NCBI GenBank assembly: GCA_019745195.1
Contig: JAIETL010000023.1
Coordinates: 98,012 to 162,011, forward strand
Reading direction: 5' to 3'
Origin: Beijerinckiaceae bacterium
GTDB lineage: Bacteria > Pseudomonadota > Alphaproteobacteria > Rhizobiales > Beijerinckiaceae
DNA: 64,000 bases
Below the pieces are notes generated by a model. That model was not told the origin of the DNA. It searched no databases and saw nothing but the letters and a program-made list of their open reading frames with translations. The translations under genes were made by a program, and so were the position numbers. Positions 1-9,058 of this stretch are shown piece by piece. Every line of letters begins with the position of its first letter. Positions within the stretch are counted from its first letter, which is position 1.

Positions 1-115
1 CTTCAAGGTCTCGCGGCTGACTGGCTGGGCCACGAAGACGGGCCGCTACGAAACGGTCCATGTCGGGCGCGGCTATTTCAAGGTGGTGCGGCTGAAGAAG
101 CTCAGCTCCGCCTGA
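1..115 (+). CDS. 3' end of an unidentified protein, cut by the window edge
   Basis: A reading frame enters from the left edge and stops at TGA 113-115. The 37 visible residues are basic and end in YFKVVRLKKLSSA. I recognise no domain. Codon use (G/C in most third positions) fits a real gene. Product unknown. Confidence 0.5.
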   Translation, partial: FKVSRLTGWATKTGRYETVHVGRGYFKVVRLKKLSSA

Positions 116-218
116 CGGAGCGCACCGCGGGCAACGCCAAGGCTTGACGAGCAAGCACCCTGCCCCCTATACCGCGCGCTCACGACGGAACGCCGTTCTG
201 CGGCGCTCCAGTTGGTGG

Positions 219-295
219 GGCGGGGTAGCTCAGTTGGTTAGAGCAGCGGAATCATAATCCGCGTGTCGGGGGTTCAAATCCCTCTCCCGCTACCA
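219..295 (+). tRNA. tRNA-Met (CAT anticodon), elongator type
   Basis: The full cloverleaf can be folded by eye. Acceptor 219-225 pairs with 285-291 (two G-U pairs), the discriminator is A292 and CCA is encoded at 293-295. The D arm is 228-244. The anticodon stem 246-250/258-262 encloses loop 251-257 with CAT at 253-255, and the T arm carries GGTTCAAATCC. The paired first position argues against initiator tRNA. A CAT anticodon could also belong to lysidine-modified tRNA-Ile2, but the body resembles rhizobial elongator Met tRNAs. Confidence 0.93.
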
Positions 296-561
296 GCCAT
301 CCTCTTGAACATCCGATCATGTTCAAGAAACCGGAAACAGCAAATTTTCTGAAGCAGTCCGCATCGAGTGGATGTGAGACATCTCACTCAATTCTCTCGC
401 TTCGAGGCGGCTTATGGGCCGCTCGTCACCTCTGTCCCACCGGGGCGGCGGCCGCTGCCAGCTTCAATGCGACTGAGCTCGTGTGGGCTCGGGTTACCAA
501 GCCGCTCAGAACCCGATTGAAAAGGAGCTGAGTGGTATCGACAGGTTGTGATTCCCGTTTG
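296..561. other. Non-coding gap between tRNA-Met and the IS remnant
   Basis: No supportable gene. It holds a short inverted repeat, GTGAGA (374-379) and TCTCAC (382-387). The word TGATTC at 549-554, just before the transposase, mirrors GAATCA at 1425-1430 after it, and may mark the worn inverted-repeat ends of the IS element. Confidence 0.4.
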
Positions 562-1439
562 ATGTTGGATCAACTGGGGTATCCGATAGTCTGGACCGAT
601 ATCGCTCGCGCCGAGCATAATCGTGATCGCCTGCGTTTTCCAACCGATCTGACCGACCGTGAATGGGCTGTCGTCGCGCAGTTGATCCCTCGCCGCGACC
701 GGGCAGGCGGCCTCGCACGACGGACATGCGCGATGTCACGAAGGCGATCCTGTTCATCGCGTCGAGCGGTTGCGCGTGGCGGGTTTTCGCCGGTCTCCAC
801 CGTGCGCGGCTGTTTCTCTACGCCTTGCGCGACAGCGGCCTGCTGGCGACGATGAACGAGCGTCCGGTGATGGCGGCGCGCGAGATCGTGGGCAGGCAGG
901 CCCAGCCCATCGCCGGCATCATCGACAGCCATCCTTCGGGAAGCTCAGGATGAGGGCTTCAAGACCACAGACAGTGGCGGGATTTGCGGCTATGACGCGG
1001 GCAGGAAGTTCATAGGACGCAAGCGCCATATCGTCACCGACACGCTGGGCTTCCTCGTCGACGTGCCGGTCCACCGGGCCGACATTCAGGATCGCGACGA
1101 CGCGCCCGACCTGCTCAGGGCGATCCGGCTCCGCAATCCCTGGCTGCGCCACGTTTTCGCCGATGGCAGCTATGTCGGCGACAGGCTCCAGCACCCCATG
1201 CCCGCTGAACCATCGAGATCGTCAAGCGCTCCCACGCGGCCAAGCGCTTCGTCATGCTACCTCGACGCTGGGTGGTCGAGCGAGCCTTGGCGTGGCTCGG
1301 GCGCTGCCGCCTCGCGAAGGACCGGGAGAAATCCACCGACAACGCAATCGCCTTCGCCCTCCTCGCCAGCATCCGCATGCTCACGCGCGGAATCGCGAGG
1401 CACTGCCAACACGCGCACAATTTTGAATCAGGCTCTTGA
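562..1439 (+). pseudogene. Decayed IS5-family transposase, several frameshifts
   Basis: Pieces of an IS5-family (IS1031/IS427-like) DDE transposase lie in order but in different frames: FPTDLTDREWAVVAQLIP (frame 1), TDMRDVTKAILF and LRDSGLLATMNERPVMAARE (frame 3), KTTDSGGICGYDAGRKFIG through GFLVDVPVHRADIQDRD and NPWLRHVFADGSYVGDRL (frame 1), then [19 protein letters not shown] to ESGS* (frame 3). The shifts fall near 700-705, near 800-830 and near 1200-1240, and a 27-bp palindromic insert sits at 930-956. No intact protein can be made, so the element is dead unless a helper transposase acts in trans. Confidence 0.88.
930..956. repeat. 27-bp mini-palindrome inserted in the transposase
   Basis: The codons that should read D-S-Q-S-V-K-T-T are interrupted by a 27-bp stretch whose ends, CATCCTTCG and CTCAGGATGAGGG, match the ends of one half-unit of the long repeat at 32121-32232. 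The internal stem-loop of that half-unit is missing. It looks like a compact member of the same repeat family. Confidence 0.6.
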
Positions 1440-1494
1440 AGACCTGCGCCCCATGGCCCTCCCTGCGACGGCGCAGTCGGTCAGCGCCCCATGT

Positions 1495-3228
1495 TCACGT
1501 CACCCGATCGACAGGATCGTTCCGGCCACGGCTTTGCCAATCCCGGCCGGGCACCGAGGCCAGCAGCATACGGGTGTATTCGTGTTGGGGATCGGCAAAG
1601 ATCGCTGCGGTTGAACCTTGCTCGACGATACGCCCGCCTTTCAGCACGACGATCTGCTCGCACACATGCGCCGCGACGCGCAGATCATGGGTGATGAAGA
1701 GCATGGTGAGGCCCAGCCGGCGTCGGAGATCGTCGAGCAGATCGAGGACCTGCTTCTGGACCGAGACGTCGAGCGCGGAAACCGGTTCATCGGCGATCAG
1801 GATATCGGGCTTCACGGCGAGCGCCCGGGCGATGCCGATCCGCTGACGCTGGCCGCCGGAGAATTCGTGCGGAAAGCGTTCGGCCGCCTTTGCCTCGAGC
1901 CCGACCAGTTTGAGCAGGTCATGCGCCTGCGCCATCGCCGCAGCCGGAGTCTCGCCCTGAAGAACCGCGCCGCGCGCGATGATGTCGCCGACCCTGGTGC
2001 GGGGATTGAGCGAAGCGAACGGATCCTGGAACACCATCTGGATGCGGGAGCGAAGCGGACGCCAGCCGCTGCGGCTCAACCCGACGATCTGGTCGCCAGC
2101 AATGAGCGCCGACCCGGCATCCGCCGCTTCGAGGCCGATCAGGCAGCGCGCCAGAGTGGACTTGCCCGATCCCGATTCGCCGACCAGCGCGACCGCGCTG
2201 CCGCGCATGATGTCGAGATCGACATGGTCGACCGCCTTGACCGCGCCACGTCCGCCTTTTCCGATGGCTGGAACCAGCCGCGCCAGCCATGCCGGCCCGG
2301 CGCTGGGGCGACCATAGGTCTTCTCCAGGCCTCGCACCGTTAGGATCGGTTCGGCAGTCGATCCCGCAGGCGCATCCGGATGCCGCCGGGGCACAAGACT
2401 TGGAACGGCGTCGATCAGGGCGCGCGTATAAGGGTGTTGCGGGTTCGTCAGCACATCGCCGACCGCCCCGTATTCGACAAGCTCGCCAGAGCGCATCACG
2501 GCCACGCGATCGGCGATCTCGGCCACCACGCCAAAGTTATGGGTGATGAACAGCAAAGCGGTGCCATGCCGCTGCTGCAGTTCCTTCAGGAGCGTAAGAA
2601 CCTGAGCCTCGGTCGTGACATCCAGCGCCGTGGTCGGCTCGTCGGCGATGATCAGTCTCGGTTCGAGCACGAGGCTCATGGCGATCATCACGCGCTGGCG
2701 CTGGCCGCCGGACAGTTCATGCGGGTAGGCCCCGACGATGAAGTCCGGGTTGGGGAGGCGGACATCCTCGAACGTCGCCACGACCCGCCGGCGCCTTTCG
2801 GCCTTGCCCCAATCGGTATGGACCTCGAGAATTTCCTCGATCTGGCGACCGATCGTCATCAGCGGATTGAGCGACACCATAGGTTCCTGGAACACCATGG
2901 CGATCCGGCCGCCGCGGATCTGCCGCATGCGCCGGTCATCGGCCAGCGCCAGATCCTCGCCATCGAGCAGGACCTGTCCGTTGACGATGCGCAGATGCGG
3001 TTCCGGCAACAGCCGCAGGATCGAGCGCGCCATGACGGACTTGCCGGAGCCGGATTCGCCGACGACGCAGAGCGTCTCGCCCCTGCCGACGGTCAACGAA
3101 ACCGCGTTCACGGCCAGACGCCTGTCGGCCCAGGCCGGCAGTGCGACGGAGAGGTCGCGGATCTGCAGGACTGGGTCGGCGGGGCCGGCGGGCGCAGGTC
3201 CGGTCATGGCGCGAGGCAGCTCGGTCAT
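1495..3228 (-). CDS. Peptide-type ABC transporter ATP-binding protein (fused double ATPase)
   Basis: A 577-residue fusion of two oligopeptide-type ATPases (DppD-like then DppF-like) that would energise uptake at the inner membrane. The first domain has Walker A GESGSGKS at 57-64, signature LSGGQRQRV, Walker [13 protein letters not shown] and switch His in FITHNFG. The second repeats the set with [37 protein letters not shown] and FITHDL. A C-terminal PYTRAL/EYTRML-type segment follows each ATPase, as in the OppD/OppF families. The start at 3228 overlaps the upstream permease stop as ATGA, so translation is probably coupled. Last gene of the operon that begins with the binding protein at 6703. 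Substrate unknown. Confidence 0.93.
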   Translation of the reverse strand: MTELPRAMTGPAPAGPADPVLQIRDLSVALPAWADRRLAVNAVSLTVGRGETLCVVGESGSGKSVMARSILRLLPEPHLRIVNGQVLLDGEDLALADDRRMRQIRGGRIAMVFQEPMVSLNPLMTIGRQIEEILEVHTDWGKAERRRRVVATFEDVRLPNPDFIVGAYPHELSGGQRQRVMIAMSLVLEPRLIIADEPTTALDVTTEAQVLTLLKELQQRHGTALLFITHNFGVVAEIADRVAVMRSGELVEYGAVGDVLTNPQHPYTRALIDAVPSLVPRRHPDAPAGSTAEPILTVRGLEKTYGRPSAGPAWLARLVPAIGKGGRGAVKAVDHVDLDIMRGSAVALVGESGSGKSTLARCLIGLEAADAGSALIAGDQIVGLSRSGWRPLRSRIQMVFQDPFASLNPRTRVGDIIARGAVLQGETPAAAMAQAHDLLKLVGLEAKAAERFPHEFSGGQRQRIGIARALAVKPDILIADEPVSALDVSVQKQVLDLLDDLRRRLGLTMLFITHDLRVAAHVCEQIVVLKGGRIVEQGSTAAIFADPQHEYTRMLLASVPGRDWQSRGRNDPVDRVT

Positions 3229-4055
3229 GGCGTGCGCAGCCTGGGATTCAGCGCGTCGTTCAGCCCTTCCCCGACGAGGTTGATGCTGAGGACGGTCAGA
3301 AGGATCGCGATCCCCGGCGTGGCGACGAGCCACCAGGCATCGCGCAGGAAGCTGCGGCCTGCACCGATCATGAAGCCCCAGCTCATGAAGTTCGGTGCGC
3401 CGAGGCCGAGAAATGACAGCGCCGATTCCGTCAGGATCGCCGTGGCGACCAGCAGCGAGCCCGTCACGATCAGCGGCGACAGGGCATTGGGCAGGATCTG
3501 GCGAAACAGGATGACGAAATCCTCCTCCCCCAGCGTGACCGCGGCCTGGACGAACTCCCGCGAGCGCAGCGACATGACCTCGCCCCGCACGATGCGTGCG
3601 ATCGGCGGCCAGCTTACGGTCGCGATGGCGATCACCACGCTGGTCGCGGACGGGGACAGGACCGCGACGAGCAGAATGGCGAAGATGAAGGATGGAATGG
3701 TCTGGAAGAACTCGGTCACGCGCATCAGGACATTGTCGGTGCGTCCGCCGTAGAATCCGGACACCGCGCCGACCAGCCCCCCGAAAGCGACCGCCCCCAA
3801 TGTCGCGATGACCGCGATCAGCAGCGTGGTGCGCGCGCCGTGCACAAGACCCGACCAGACGCTTCGCCCCAGCGAATCCGTGCCGAAGGCGAAACCGTCC
3901 AGCGGCCGCACGAAAGGCTGCCCCGAAATCGCGAAGGGATCGAGCGGGGCGATCCACGGCGCCGCCAACGCTCCGACTATGACGAGGGCGAGCCAGATCA
4001 GCCCGATCAGGACGCGCGCATTGCCGACGAAGCGGATCCAGAAGGGCTTCGTCAT
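3225..4055 (-). CDS. Peptide-type ABC transporter permease (DppC-like)
   Basis: A 276-residue inner-membrane permease of the OppC/DppC family. It has a cytoplasmic N-terminus, a first membrane span around residues 12-35, the OppC-type segment FGTDSLGRSVWSGLVHGART, and later spans ending in GIAILLTVLSINLVGEGLND. The EAA loop lies in the middle (VQAAVTLGEEDFVILFRQIL and following). It overlaps the upstream permease by ATGA at 4052-4055 and the downstream ATPase by ATGA at 3225-3228, giving a tightly coupled operon. Confidence 0.93.
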   Translation of the reverse strand: MTKPFWIRFVGNARVLIGLIWLALVIVGALAAPWIAPLDPFAISGQPFVRPLDGFAFGTDSLGRSVWSGLVHGARTTLLIAVIATLGAVAFGGLVGAVSGFYGGRTDNVLMRVTEFFQTIPSFIFAILLVAVLSPSATSVVIAIATVSWPPIARIVRGEVMSLRSREFVQAAVTLGEEDFVILFRQILPNALSPLIVTGSLLVATAILTESALSFLGLGAPNFMSWGFMIGAGRSFLRDAWWLVATPGIAILLTVLSINLVGEGLNDALNPRLRTP

Positions 4056-5044
4056 GTGCTGCTACCCACCCGGATGCGTGGATCGAGGAGAACGTAGATC
4101 ACATCGACAACGATGTTCACGATCACGACGAGGCATGCCGAGAGAAAGAAGATTCCCAGCAGCAGATTGAAATCGCGCGCGAACAGCGACTGGAAGGCGA
4201 GCTGGCCGAGCCCCGGCCAGGCGAAGACGGTTTCGACGACGACCGAACCGCCGAGCAGCGCGCCGACCTGCACGCCCGCCATCGTCACGACCGGCAGGAG
4301 CGCATTGCGCAAGACGTGGCGCATCGTGATGGCGCGCTCCGTCAGCCCCTTGGCGCGCGCGGTGGTCGCGTATTCGGCGCCCCGCTGCTCGAGCACGGTG
4401 GCCCGCATCAGCCGGGTGTAGAGGGCGAGATAGAACAGCGACAGCGTGATGGTCGGGAGCACGAGGTGATGGGCGATATCGACGACCCGCGCCCAGCCTT
4501 CATGAAAGGCGACGACATCCTCCATGCCGGAGGTCGGAAACCAGTCGAGGCGAATGGAGAAGACCAGGATCAGCATCAGGCCGACCCAGAAGAGCGGCGT
4601 CGCATAGGCGATGACGGCGGCGACGGAGATGAGGTGATCGCGCCATGTGCGAACGCCGATTGCGGCGACCACGCCGAGGAGGACGCCGCCGCCGACGGAG
4701 ATAACGAGCGTCGCCCCCATCAGGAGCAGGGTCGGCCAGAGCCGGTCGAGGATCAGCCCCAGCACGGGCGAGTTGTTGCGAAACGAAAAGCCGAGATCGA
4801 GAAACAGGATGTTTTTCAGGTACAGCCCGAGCTGGACCAGCACCGGCTTGTCCAGGCCGAAACGGGCCCGGAGCTGCTCGATGTACTCGGCCGGGGCGCC
4901 TCCGGCCTCGCCCGCCAGAACCGTCGCGGCATCGCCCGGCGCCAGTTGCAGCAGCAGGAAGTTGAGCACGACGACGCCGAGGACGACCGGGACCGCCTGA
5001 AGCAATCGCGTCAGGATGAACCGGACCAGTCGCATGCCTCGCAT
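4052..5044 (-). CDS. Peptide-type ABC transporter permease (DppB-like)
   Basis: A 330-residue permease of the OppB/DppB family. It opens with the typical FILTRLLQAVPVVLGVVVLNF span and the periplasmic GxxxxVLAGEAGGAPAEYIEQLR segment, followed by RFGLDKPVLVQLGLYLKNIL. The EAA loop (EYATTARAKGLTERAITMRH) precedes the last spans. Two Met codons lie within four residues of the start (MRGMRLVRF); I kept the first. The gene follows the solute-binding protein by 60 bp and is coupled to the next permease. Confidence 0.92.
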   Translation of the reverse strand: MRGMRLVRFILTRLLQAVPVVLGVVVLNFLLLQLAPGDAATVLAGEAGGAPAEYIEQLRARFGLDKPVLVQLGLYLKNILFLDLGFSFRNNSPVLGLILDRLWPTLLLMGATLVISVGGGVLLGVVAAIGVRTWRDHLISVAAVIAYATPLFWVGLMLILVFSIRLDWFPTSGMEDVVAFHEGWARVVDIAHHLVLPTITLSLFYLALYTRLMRATVLEQRGAEYATTARAKGLTERAITMRHVLRNALLPVVTMAGVQVGALLGGSVVVETVFAWPGLGQLAFQSLFARDFNLLLGIFFLSACLVVIVNIVVDVIYVLLDPRIRVGSST

Positions 5045-5104
5045 GTCGAGCGTCTCCTGCAGGCCGGTTGTGCCTCGACGGGCACCAACCGGCGTTCCGG
5101 TCGC

Positions 5105-6703
5105 CTATTCGCGCCAGGCGCGGTCGAATGAGGAGAAGAGCCCGAGCGGACTGACGATGACGTCTCGGTAGCGCTTGTCGAGCACCGTCGCGAAGCTGAT
5201 CTCATGCGTCCAGGCCAGCGGAGCCGCAGCGACCACGATCTTCTGGACTTCGGCATAAAGCTCCGCCCGCTTCTTCGGATCGGGTTCGATCGTTGCGCGG
5301 TCCATCAGATCGTCGGCGCGCGGGTCGCTCCAGCGCACGCCGTTGACGAAGACGGTGCCAGGCCGGATGAACCGCGAATGGAACGCCCGGTGGACGCCCA
5401 GCACAGGGTCGGCCAGATTGAACAGGTGGTTGGACGACACTTCGTAGTCGTAGTCGGTATAGATGCGCTTCAGCCACGTCGCGACATCCTCGTAGCGGAG
5501 GTTCGCCTTGATGCCGATTTTGGCCAGCGCCTGCTGGGTGTACTCGCCGAAACGCCGCCATTCCTCGCCATAGGGCGTGATGTCATGCGTAATTTCGAAG
5601 CGAACGCCGTCCGCCTTGCGCGGGAGGCCGGCCTCATCGAGGAGCCTGTTGGCCCGGTCGATCCCATCCGCCACGTTGTAGTTGGTCACGTCGGCGCTGT
5701 AGAGCCCAGTGGGCGCGAAGTTCGAGCTGATCGGGCCGTTGGTCGGCTTGCCGAACCCGAACCAGATATTGTCGATCACGAATTTGCGGTCGATCGCATA
5801 CGAGATCGCCTGCCGGACCTTGACGTTGTCGAACGGCGCCTTCCGGGTGTTGAACATCAGTTCGACGACCGGCGAGAGCATCTCGTAGCCCTTGGTCTCG
5901 ATCTGGATGTTGGGAAGCTTCTCAAGCTTCTTGACATCGTTGTAGGGCACCGCGCCGAAGCCCGCGATATGAGCTTCGCCCTTCTCCAGCGCGGCGGCCC
6001 GTGTGCCGGTGTCGCCGATGAACCGCACGACGACGCGATCGAGGTAAGGCCGACCCGGCTTCCAGTAGTCGGCATTGCGATCCAGCCGGACGAACTCGCC
6101 CCTGCGCCATTCGGTGAATTTGAAGGGGCCGGTCCCGACCGGCGTGTTGGCGTTCTGGTGGCTGCGGATGTCGCCCTGTCCGAAGACGTGCTTGGGCAGC
6201 ATCGGCGACTCGTAGCCGGAGAGCGCCGCCATCATGTAGGGCGCCGGCCGGTTCAGACGGAACACCGCCGTCTGTGGGTCAGGCGTCTCGACCGCCGTGA
6301 CTTCCGAGAACGTGTTGATGCCGCGCGGATGGACCTTCTTCAGCACCTCCATGACGGTGAACTGGACATCGGCGCTGCTGAACGGCTTCCCGTCATGGAA
6401 TTTGACGCCCGGCCGAAGCCGGAAGGTCACCGTCTTGCCGTCATCGGATATCGTCCAGGCCTCGGCCAGGCTGGGCAGAGGCTTCAGGTCGAAGTCGTAT
6501 TCGAGAAGCCCGTCATAGATCTTGGAGGCGACCTGGCCGACCGGGTTGGCGGTCGAGATGTAGGAGCCGAGTGTGGGGGGCTCCGGCTGGGTGATCTGAA
6601 CGAGCGTGCCGCCGCGCTTCTGCGCGACAGCAGGCGCGGCGGCGAGTCCTGCAACAGCCGATCCCAAACCAGCCGCGAGAGCCAGACATCTGACAAGGCG
6701 CAT
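5105..6703 (-). CDS. ABC transporter solute-binding protein, family 5 (peptide/nickel type)
   Basis: A 532-residue periplasmic receptor. The start at 6703 is chosen because GGGAGG lies six bases upstream and it opens a clean signal peptide (MRLVRCLALAAG to AVAQ, about 28 residues); longer in-frame starts have neither. Family-5 hallmarks follow: SLAEAWTISDDGKTVTFRLR, VKFHDGKPFSSADV, and the GTGPFKFTEW motif. First gene of the operon with two permeases and a double ATPase, and divergent from a LysR gene 177 bp away that probably controls it. The family takes peptides, amino-acid derivatives, opines or glutathione; the ligand here is not readable from sequence. Confidence 0.93.
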   Translation of the reverse strand: MRLVRCLALAAGLGSAVAGLAAAPAVAQKRGGTLVQITQPEPPTLGSYISTANPVGQVASKIYDGLLEYDFDLKPLPSLAEAWTISDDGKTVTFRLRPGVKFHDGKPFSSADVQFTVMEVLKKVHPRGINTFSEVTAVETPDPQTAVFRLNRPAPYMMAALSGYESPMLPKHVFGQGDIRSHQNANTPVGTGPFKFTEWRRGEFVRLDRNADYWKPGRPYLDRVVVRFIGDTGTRAAALEKGEAHIAGFGAVPYNDVKKLEKLPNIQIETKGYEMLSPVVELMFNTRKAPFDNVKVRQAISYAIDRKFVIDNIWFGFGKPTNGPISSNFAPTGLYSADVTNYNVADGIDRANRLLDEAGLPRKADGVRFEITHDITPYGEEWRRFGEYTQQALAKIGIKANLRYEDVATWLKRIYTDYDYEVSSNHLFNLADPVLGVHRAFHSRFIRPGTVFVNGVRWSDPRADDLMDRATIEPDPKKRAELYAEVQKIVVAAAPLAWTHEISFATVLDKRYRDVIVSPLGLFSSFDRAWRE

Positions 6704-6815
6704 CGCAAACCTCCCAGTGAAACCGAACGCCCCTGCAAACAACGGGACAGATATCCTGGGACTGAAAACTAGCGACCTGCGTGCGGCCGCTGCCATTGCT
6801 CATTTTCGATACATT

Positions 6816-6830
6816 ATGCATGCTCTGCAT
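6816..6830. promoter_or_regulatory. Candidate LysR operator (inverted repeat)
   Basis: ATGCA-N5-TGCAT lies in the AT-richest part of the 177-bp gap between the divergent binding-protein and LysR genes, 51-65 bp before the LysR start. Position and symmetry suit a LysR-type binding site. The spacing differs slightly from a strict T-N11-A box. Confidence 0.45.
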
Positions 6831-6880
6831 GACCGATCATCGTTCGCCGGCCATCCCTGGCCTCCGGATCGCGAGGCTTC

Positions 6881-7813
6881 ATGGAAATCGGCTGGCTCGA
6901 AGATTTCATCAGTCTCGCCTCGACCGGCAATTTTTCGCGCTCGGCGGATGAGCGCAACATCAGCCAGTCGGCCTTCAGCCGGCGCATCCGTGCTCTCGAA
7001 CACTGGCTGGGTGCGGATCTGATCGATCGATCGCGCTTCCCGACGACACTGACCCCGGCAGGCCACGCCTTCTATCAGACCGCGCTGGACGTGGTTCGTG
7101 TCCTGCAACGCGAGCGGGCGGAATTCCGCGGTCTCGTCAAACGCGATGCGCGCACCATCCGGATCTGCGCCACACATACCCTCGCCATCCACTTCGCGCC
7201 GGGCTGGATAGCAGCGCTGCGGCAGGCCGACAGGACCGGCGAACTCAACGTAAAGATGATCGCCGCCGACCTGCATGATTGCGGGCAAGCCTTGATGGAA
7301 GGGGCCTGTGATCTCGTTCTGGCCTATAATACAAACGCCATTCCATCGATGTTCGGCATGTCGCGCTTCGAGGTGGCGGCCATCGGGGCCGATGTCGTCG
7401 CCCCGGTATCCGCACCGGGCGACGATGGGTCTGCGCGCCACACGATCACGGCCCCGTCGGACGATGCCTTTCCCCTGCTCGCCTATGCCGCCAACTCCTA
7501 TCTCGGCCATCTCGTCGGCTCGGGTCTGGATGCCTGGGACCTGACCCGCAGGGCCCGCCCCTCCTATGAGAGTTCACTGGTCGAAGCGCTTAAGGGAATG
7601 GCGCTGGCCGGAGAAGGGATCGCCTGGCTGCCGCGCTCGGCGATCCAGACCGAGCTCAAGGCCGGCCGGCTGGTCTCCTGCGCCCCGCAGTCCAACTATG
7701 ATCTGCACGTCGAAATCCGAGCCTATCGCCGCGCCGAGCGCGAGCGCTCGATCGTCGAACATGTCTGGCGTGCATTGTTGGAACTGCCCAAAGATCATGC
7801 AAATTCCGCATAG
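6881..7813 (+). CDS. LysR-family transcriptional regulator
   Basis: A 310-residue regulator. The N-terminal winged helix (residues 1-60) reads LEDFISLASTGNFSRSADER then ISQSAFSRRIRALEHWLGADL, the typical LysR recognition helix. The remainder fits the periplasmic-binding-like effector domain. It is transcribed away from the ABC operon and toward the PLP enzyme gene 80 bp downstream, so it probably senses a substrate handled by both. The effector is unknown. Confidence 0.93.
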   Translation: MEIGWLEDFISLASTGNFSRSADERNISQSAFSRRIRALEHWLGADLIDRSRFPTTLTPAGHAFYQTALDVVRVLQRERAEFRGLVKRDARTIRICATHTLAIHFAPGWIAALRQADRTGELNVKMIAADLHDCGQALMEGACDLVLAYNTNAIPSMFGMSRFEVAAIGADVVAPVSAPGDDGSARHTITAPSDDAFPLLAYAANSYLGHLVGSGLDAWDLTRRARPSYESSLVEALKGMALAGEGIAWLPRSAIQTELKAGRLVSCAPQSNYDLHVEIRAYRRAERERSIVEHVWRALLELPKDHANSA

Positions 7814-7854
7814 CCATTGTGCAATTCGAATTTCAAAGCGGCAGATGAGCGGCC

Positions 7855-7887
7855 TAGCCTTGCTCGCCATGATCCCAAGCAAGGCTA
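7855..7887 (+). promoter_or_regulatory. Hairpin covering the ribosome binding site of the PLP enzyme gene
   Basis: A perfect 10-bp inverted repeat, TAGCCTTGCT (7855-7864) and AGCAAGGCTA (7878-7887), with a 13-base loop. The 3' arm contains AAGG, the only Shine-Dalgarno-like word before the ATG at 7894. In RNA the stem would hide the ribosome binding site. It could alternatively be a DNA operator or a weak terminator for the LysR gene. Confidence 0.5.
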
Positions 7888-7893
7888 TTCCAC

Positions 7894-8895
7894 ATGCTCC
7901 TCGACCGTTTTCCTCGCGTCAGCCTGGCGCATGCGCCCACGCCACTCGAGCCTCTCGACCGGCTCCGCAGCGTCGTCGGCGGACCGCGTCTCTGGATCAA
8001 GCGCGACGACTGCACCGGGCTGGCGCAAGGCGGCAACAAGGCGCGTAAGCTCGAGTTCCTGGTCGCGGATGCGCTCGCGCAGGGTTGCGATACCCTCGTT
8101 ACGCCCGGAGCCGTGCAGTCGAACCATGTGCGCATGACGGCCGCTGCGGCGGCGCGCTTCGGTCTCAGGGCGCATGCCGTGCTTGAACGCCGCGTGCCTG
8201 ATACCGATGCGGACTATGAAGAGAACGGCAACATCCTGCTGGACGAGCTTTTTGGCTGCACGCGGAGCTATGTGCCTGGAGGCAGCGATGTCGCGGCAGC
8301 TTGCGCCGCTGTGGCCGACGATCTCAGGGCGAGCGGCGCAAAGCCCTATGTCATTTCCGGCGGCGGCTCCAATCCCGTCGGCGCTCTGGGCTACGTGGCC
8401 TGTGCGGTCGAGTTGCTTGCGCAGGCGAGCCAGCTTGGGATCACTGTCACGCGCGTCGTTCACGGCACCGGGAGTTCCGGCACGCAGGCCGGGCTTGTCG
8501 CCGGCTTTGCTGCGCTACAAAGCCCTGTCGCGATCTTCGGCATTTCGGTCCGGCACCCGCGCATAAAGCAGGAGGAGATGGTGTTCGACCTCGCCTGCCG
8601 CACGGCCGATCATCTCGGGCATGGCGGGACGGTGAAGCGGGAGCATGTTTTCGCAGATGATGGCTATGTCGGGCCGGGATATGGTCTGCCGACCAGCGGC
8701 ATGGTGGATGCGGTGACCCTGCTGGCGCGGACGGAAGGCATCCTCCTCGACCCCGTGTACAGCGGCAAGGCGATGGCGGGGATGATCGATCACATCCGTC
8801 GGGGCACGTTCCGCGAGAGCGAGGATGTCGTCTTCCTCCATACCGGGGGCTCGACCTCCCTGTTCGGCTACAAGCACCTGTTCCTGGGTGCGTAG
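7894..8895 (+). CDS. PLP-dependent D-cysteine desulfhydrase / L-cysteate sulfo-lyase family protein
   Basis: A 333-residue fold-type II PLP enzyme of the ACC deaminase / D-cysteine desulfhydrase group. The Schiff-base lysine is expected at K49 in GGNKARKLEFL. QSNHVRMTAAAAAR, the phosphate-binding SGGGSNPVGALGYV and the C-terminal HTGGSTSLFGYKHLF are all present. The start is supported by the family N-terminus LDRFPRVSLAHAPTPLEPL. The overall pattern is close to CuyA (L-cysteate to pyruvate, ammonia and sulfite) as well as DcyD (D-cysteine to pyruvate, sulfide and ammonia), and I cannot separate these by eye. The neighbouring peptide-type ABC operon and LysR gene suggest catabolism of an imported cysteine-like or sulfonated amino acid. 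No sulfite exporter or oxidase is visible. Confidence 0.85.
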   Translation: MLLDRFPRVSLAHAPTPLEPLDRLRSVVGGPRLWIKRDDCTGLAQGGNKARKLEFLVADALAQGCDTLVTPGAVQSNHVRMTAAAAARFGLRAHAVLERRVPDTDADYEENGNILLDELFGCTRSYVPGGSDVAAACAAVADDLRASGAKPYVISGGGSNPVGALGYVACAVELLAQASQLGITVTRVVHGTGSSGTQAGLVAGFAALQSPVAIFGISVRHPRIKQEEMVFDLACRTADHLGHGGTVKREHVFADDGYVGPGYGLPTSGMVDAVTLLARTEGILLDPVYSGKAMAGMIDHIRRGTFRESEDVVFLHTGGSTSLFGYKHLFLGA

Positions 8896-9058
8896 GGCGG
8901 CGCGCCTGATCAGGATCGGCCCCGTTCGCTCCCCTGAGACGGATCGCGCCATCGCGGCCAGCGCTCCCCCGTGGGTCGATCGAGGCCCTGCGGATCGACG
9001 GACGAGATCCAGAGTTAACCGGCCTACCGAAGGGGGGCGCGGTCACCTTCGTCGCGCT

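Noticed and set aside
219..295. tRNA-Met as the attachment site of an integrated island
   Set aside because: No integrase gene and no second copy of the tRNA 3' end was noticed in the window.
319..531. A 70-codon plus-strand frame after the tRNA
   Set aside because: No ribosome binding site, no domain, atypical codon use, and it lies in the probable flank of an IS element.
8896..9058. CCTGATCAGG palindrome at 8905-8914 as a terminator
   Set aside because: A 10-bp palindrome without a loop or T-run; nothing else recognisable in this 163-bp gap.
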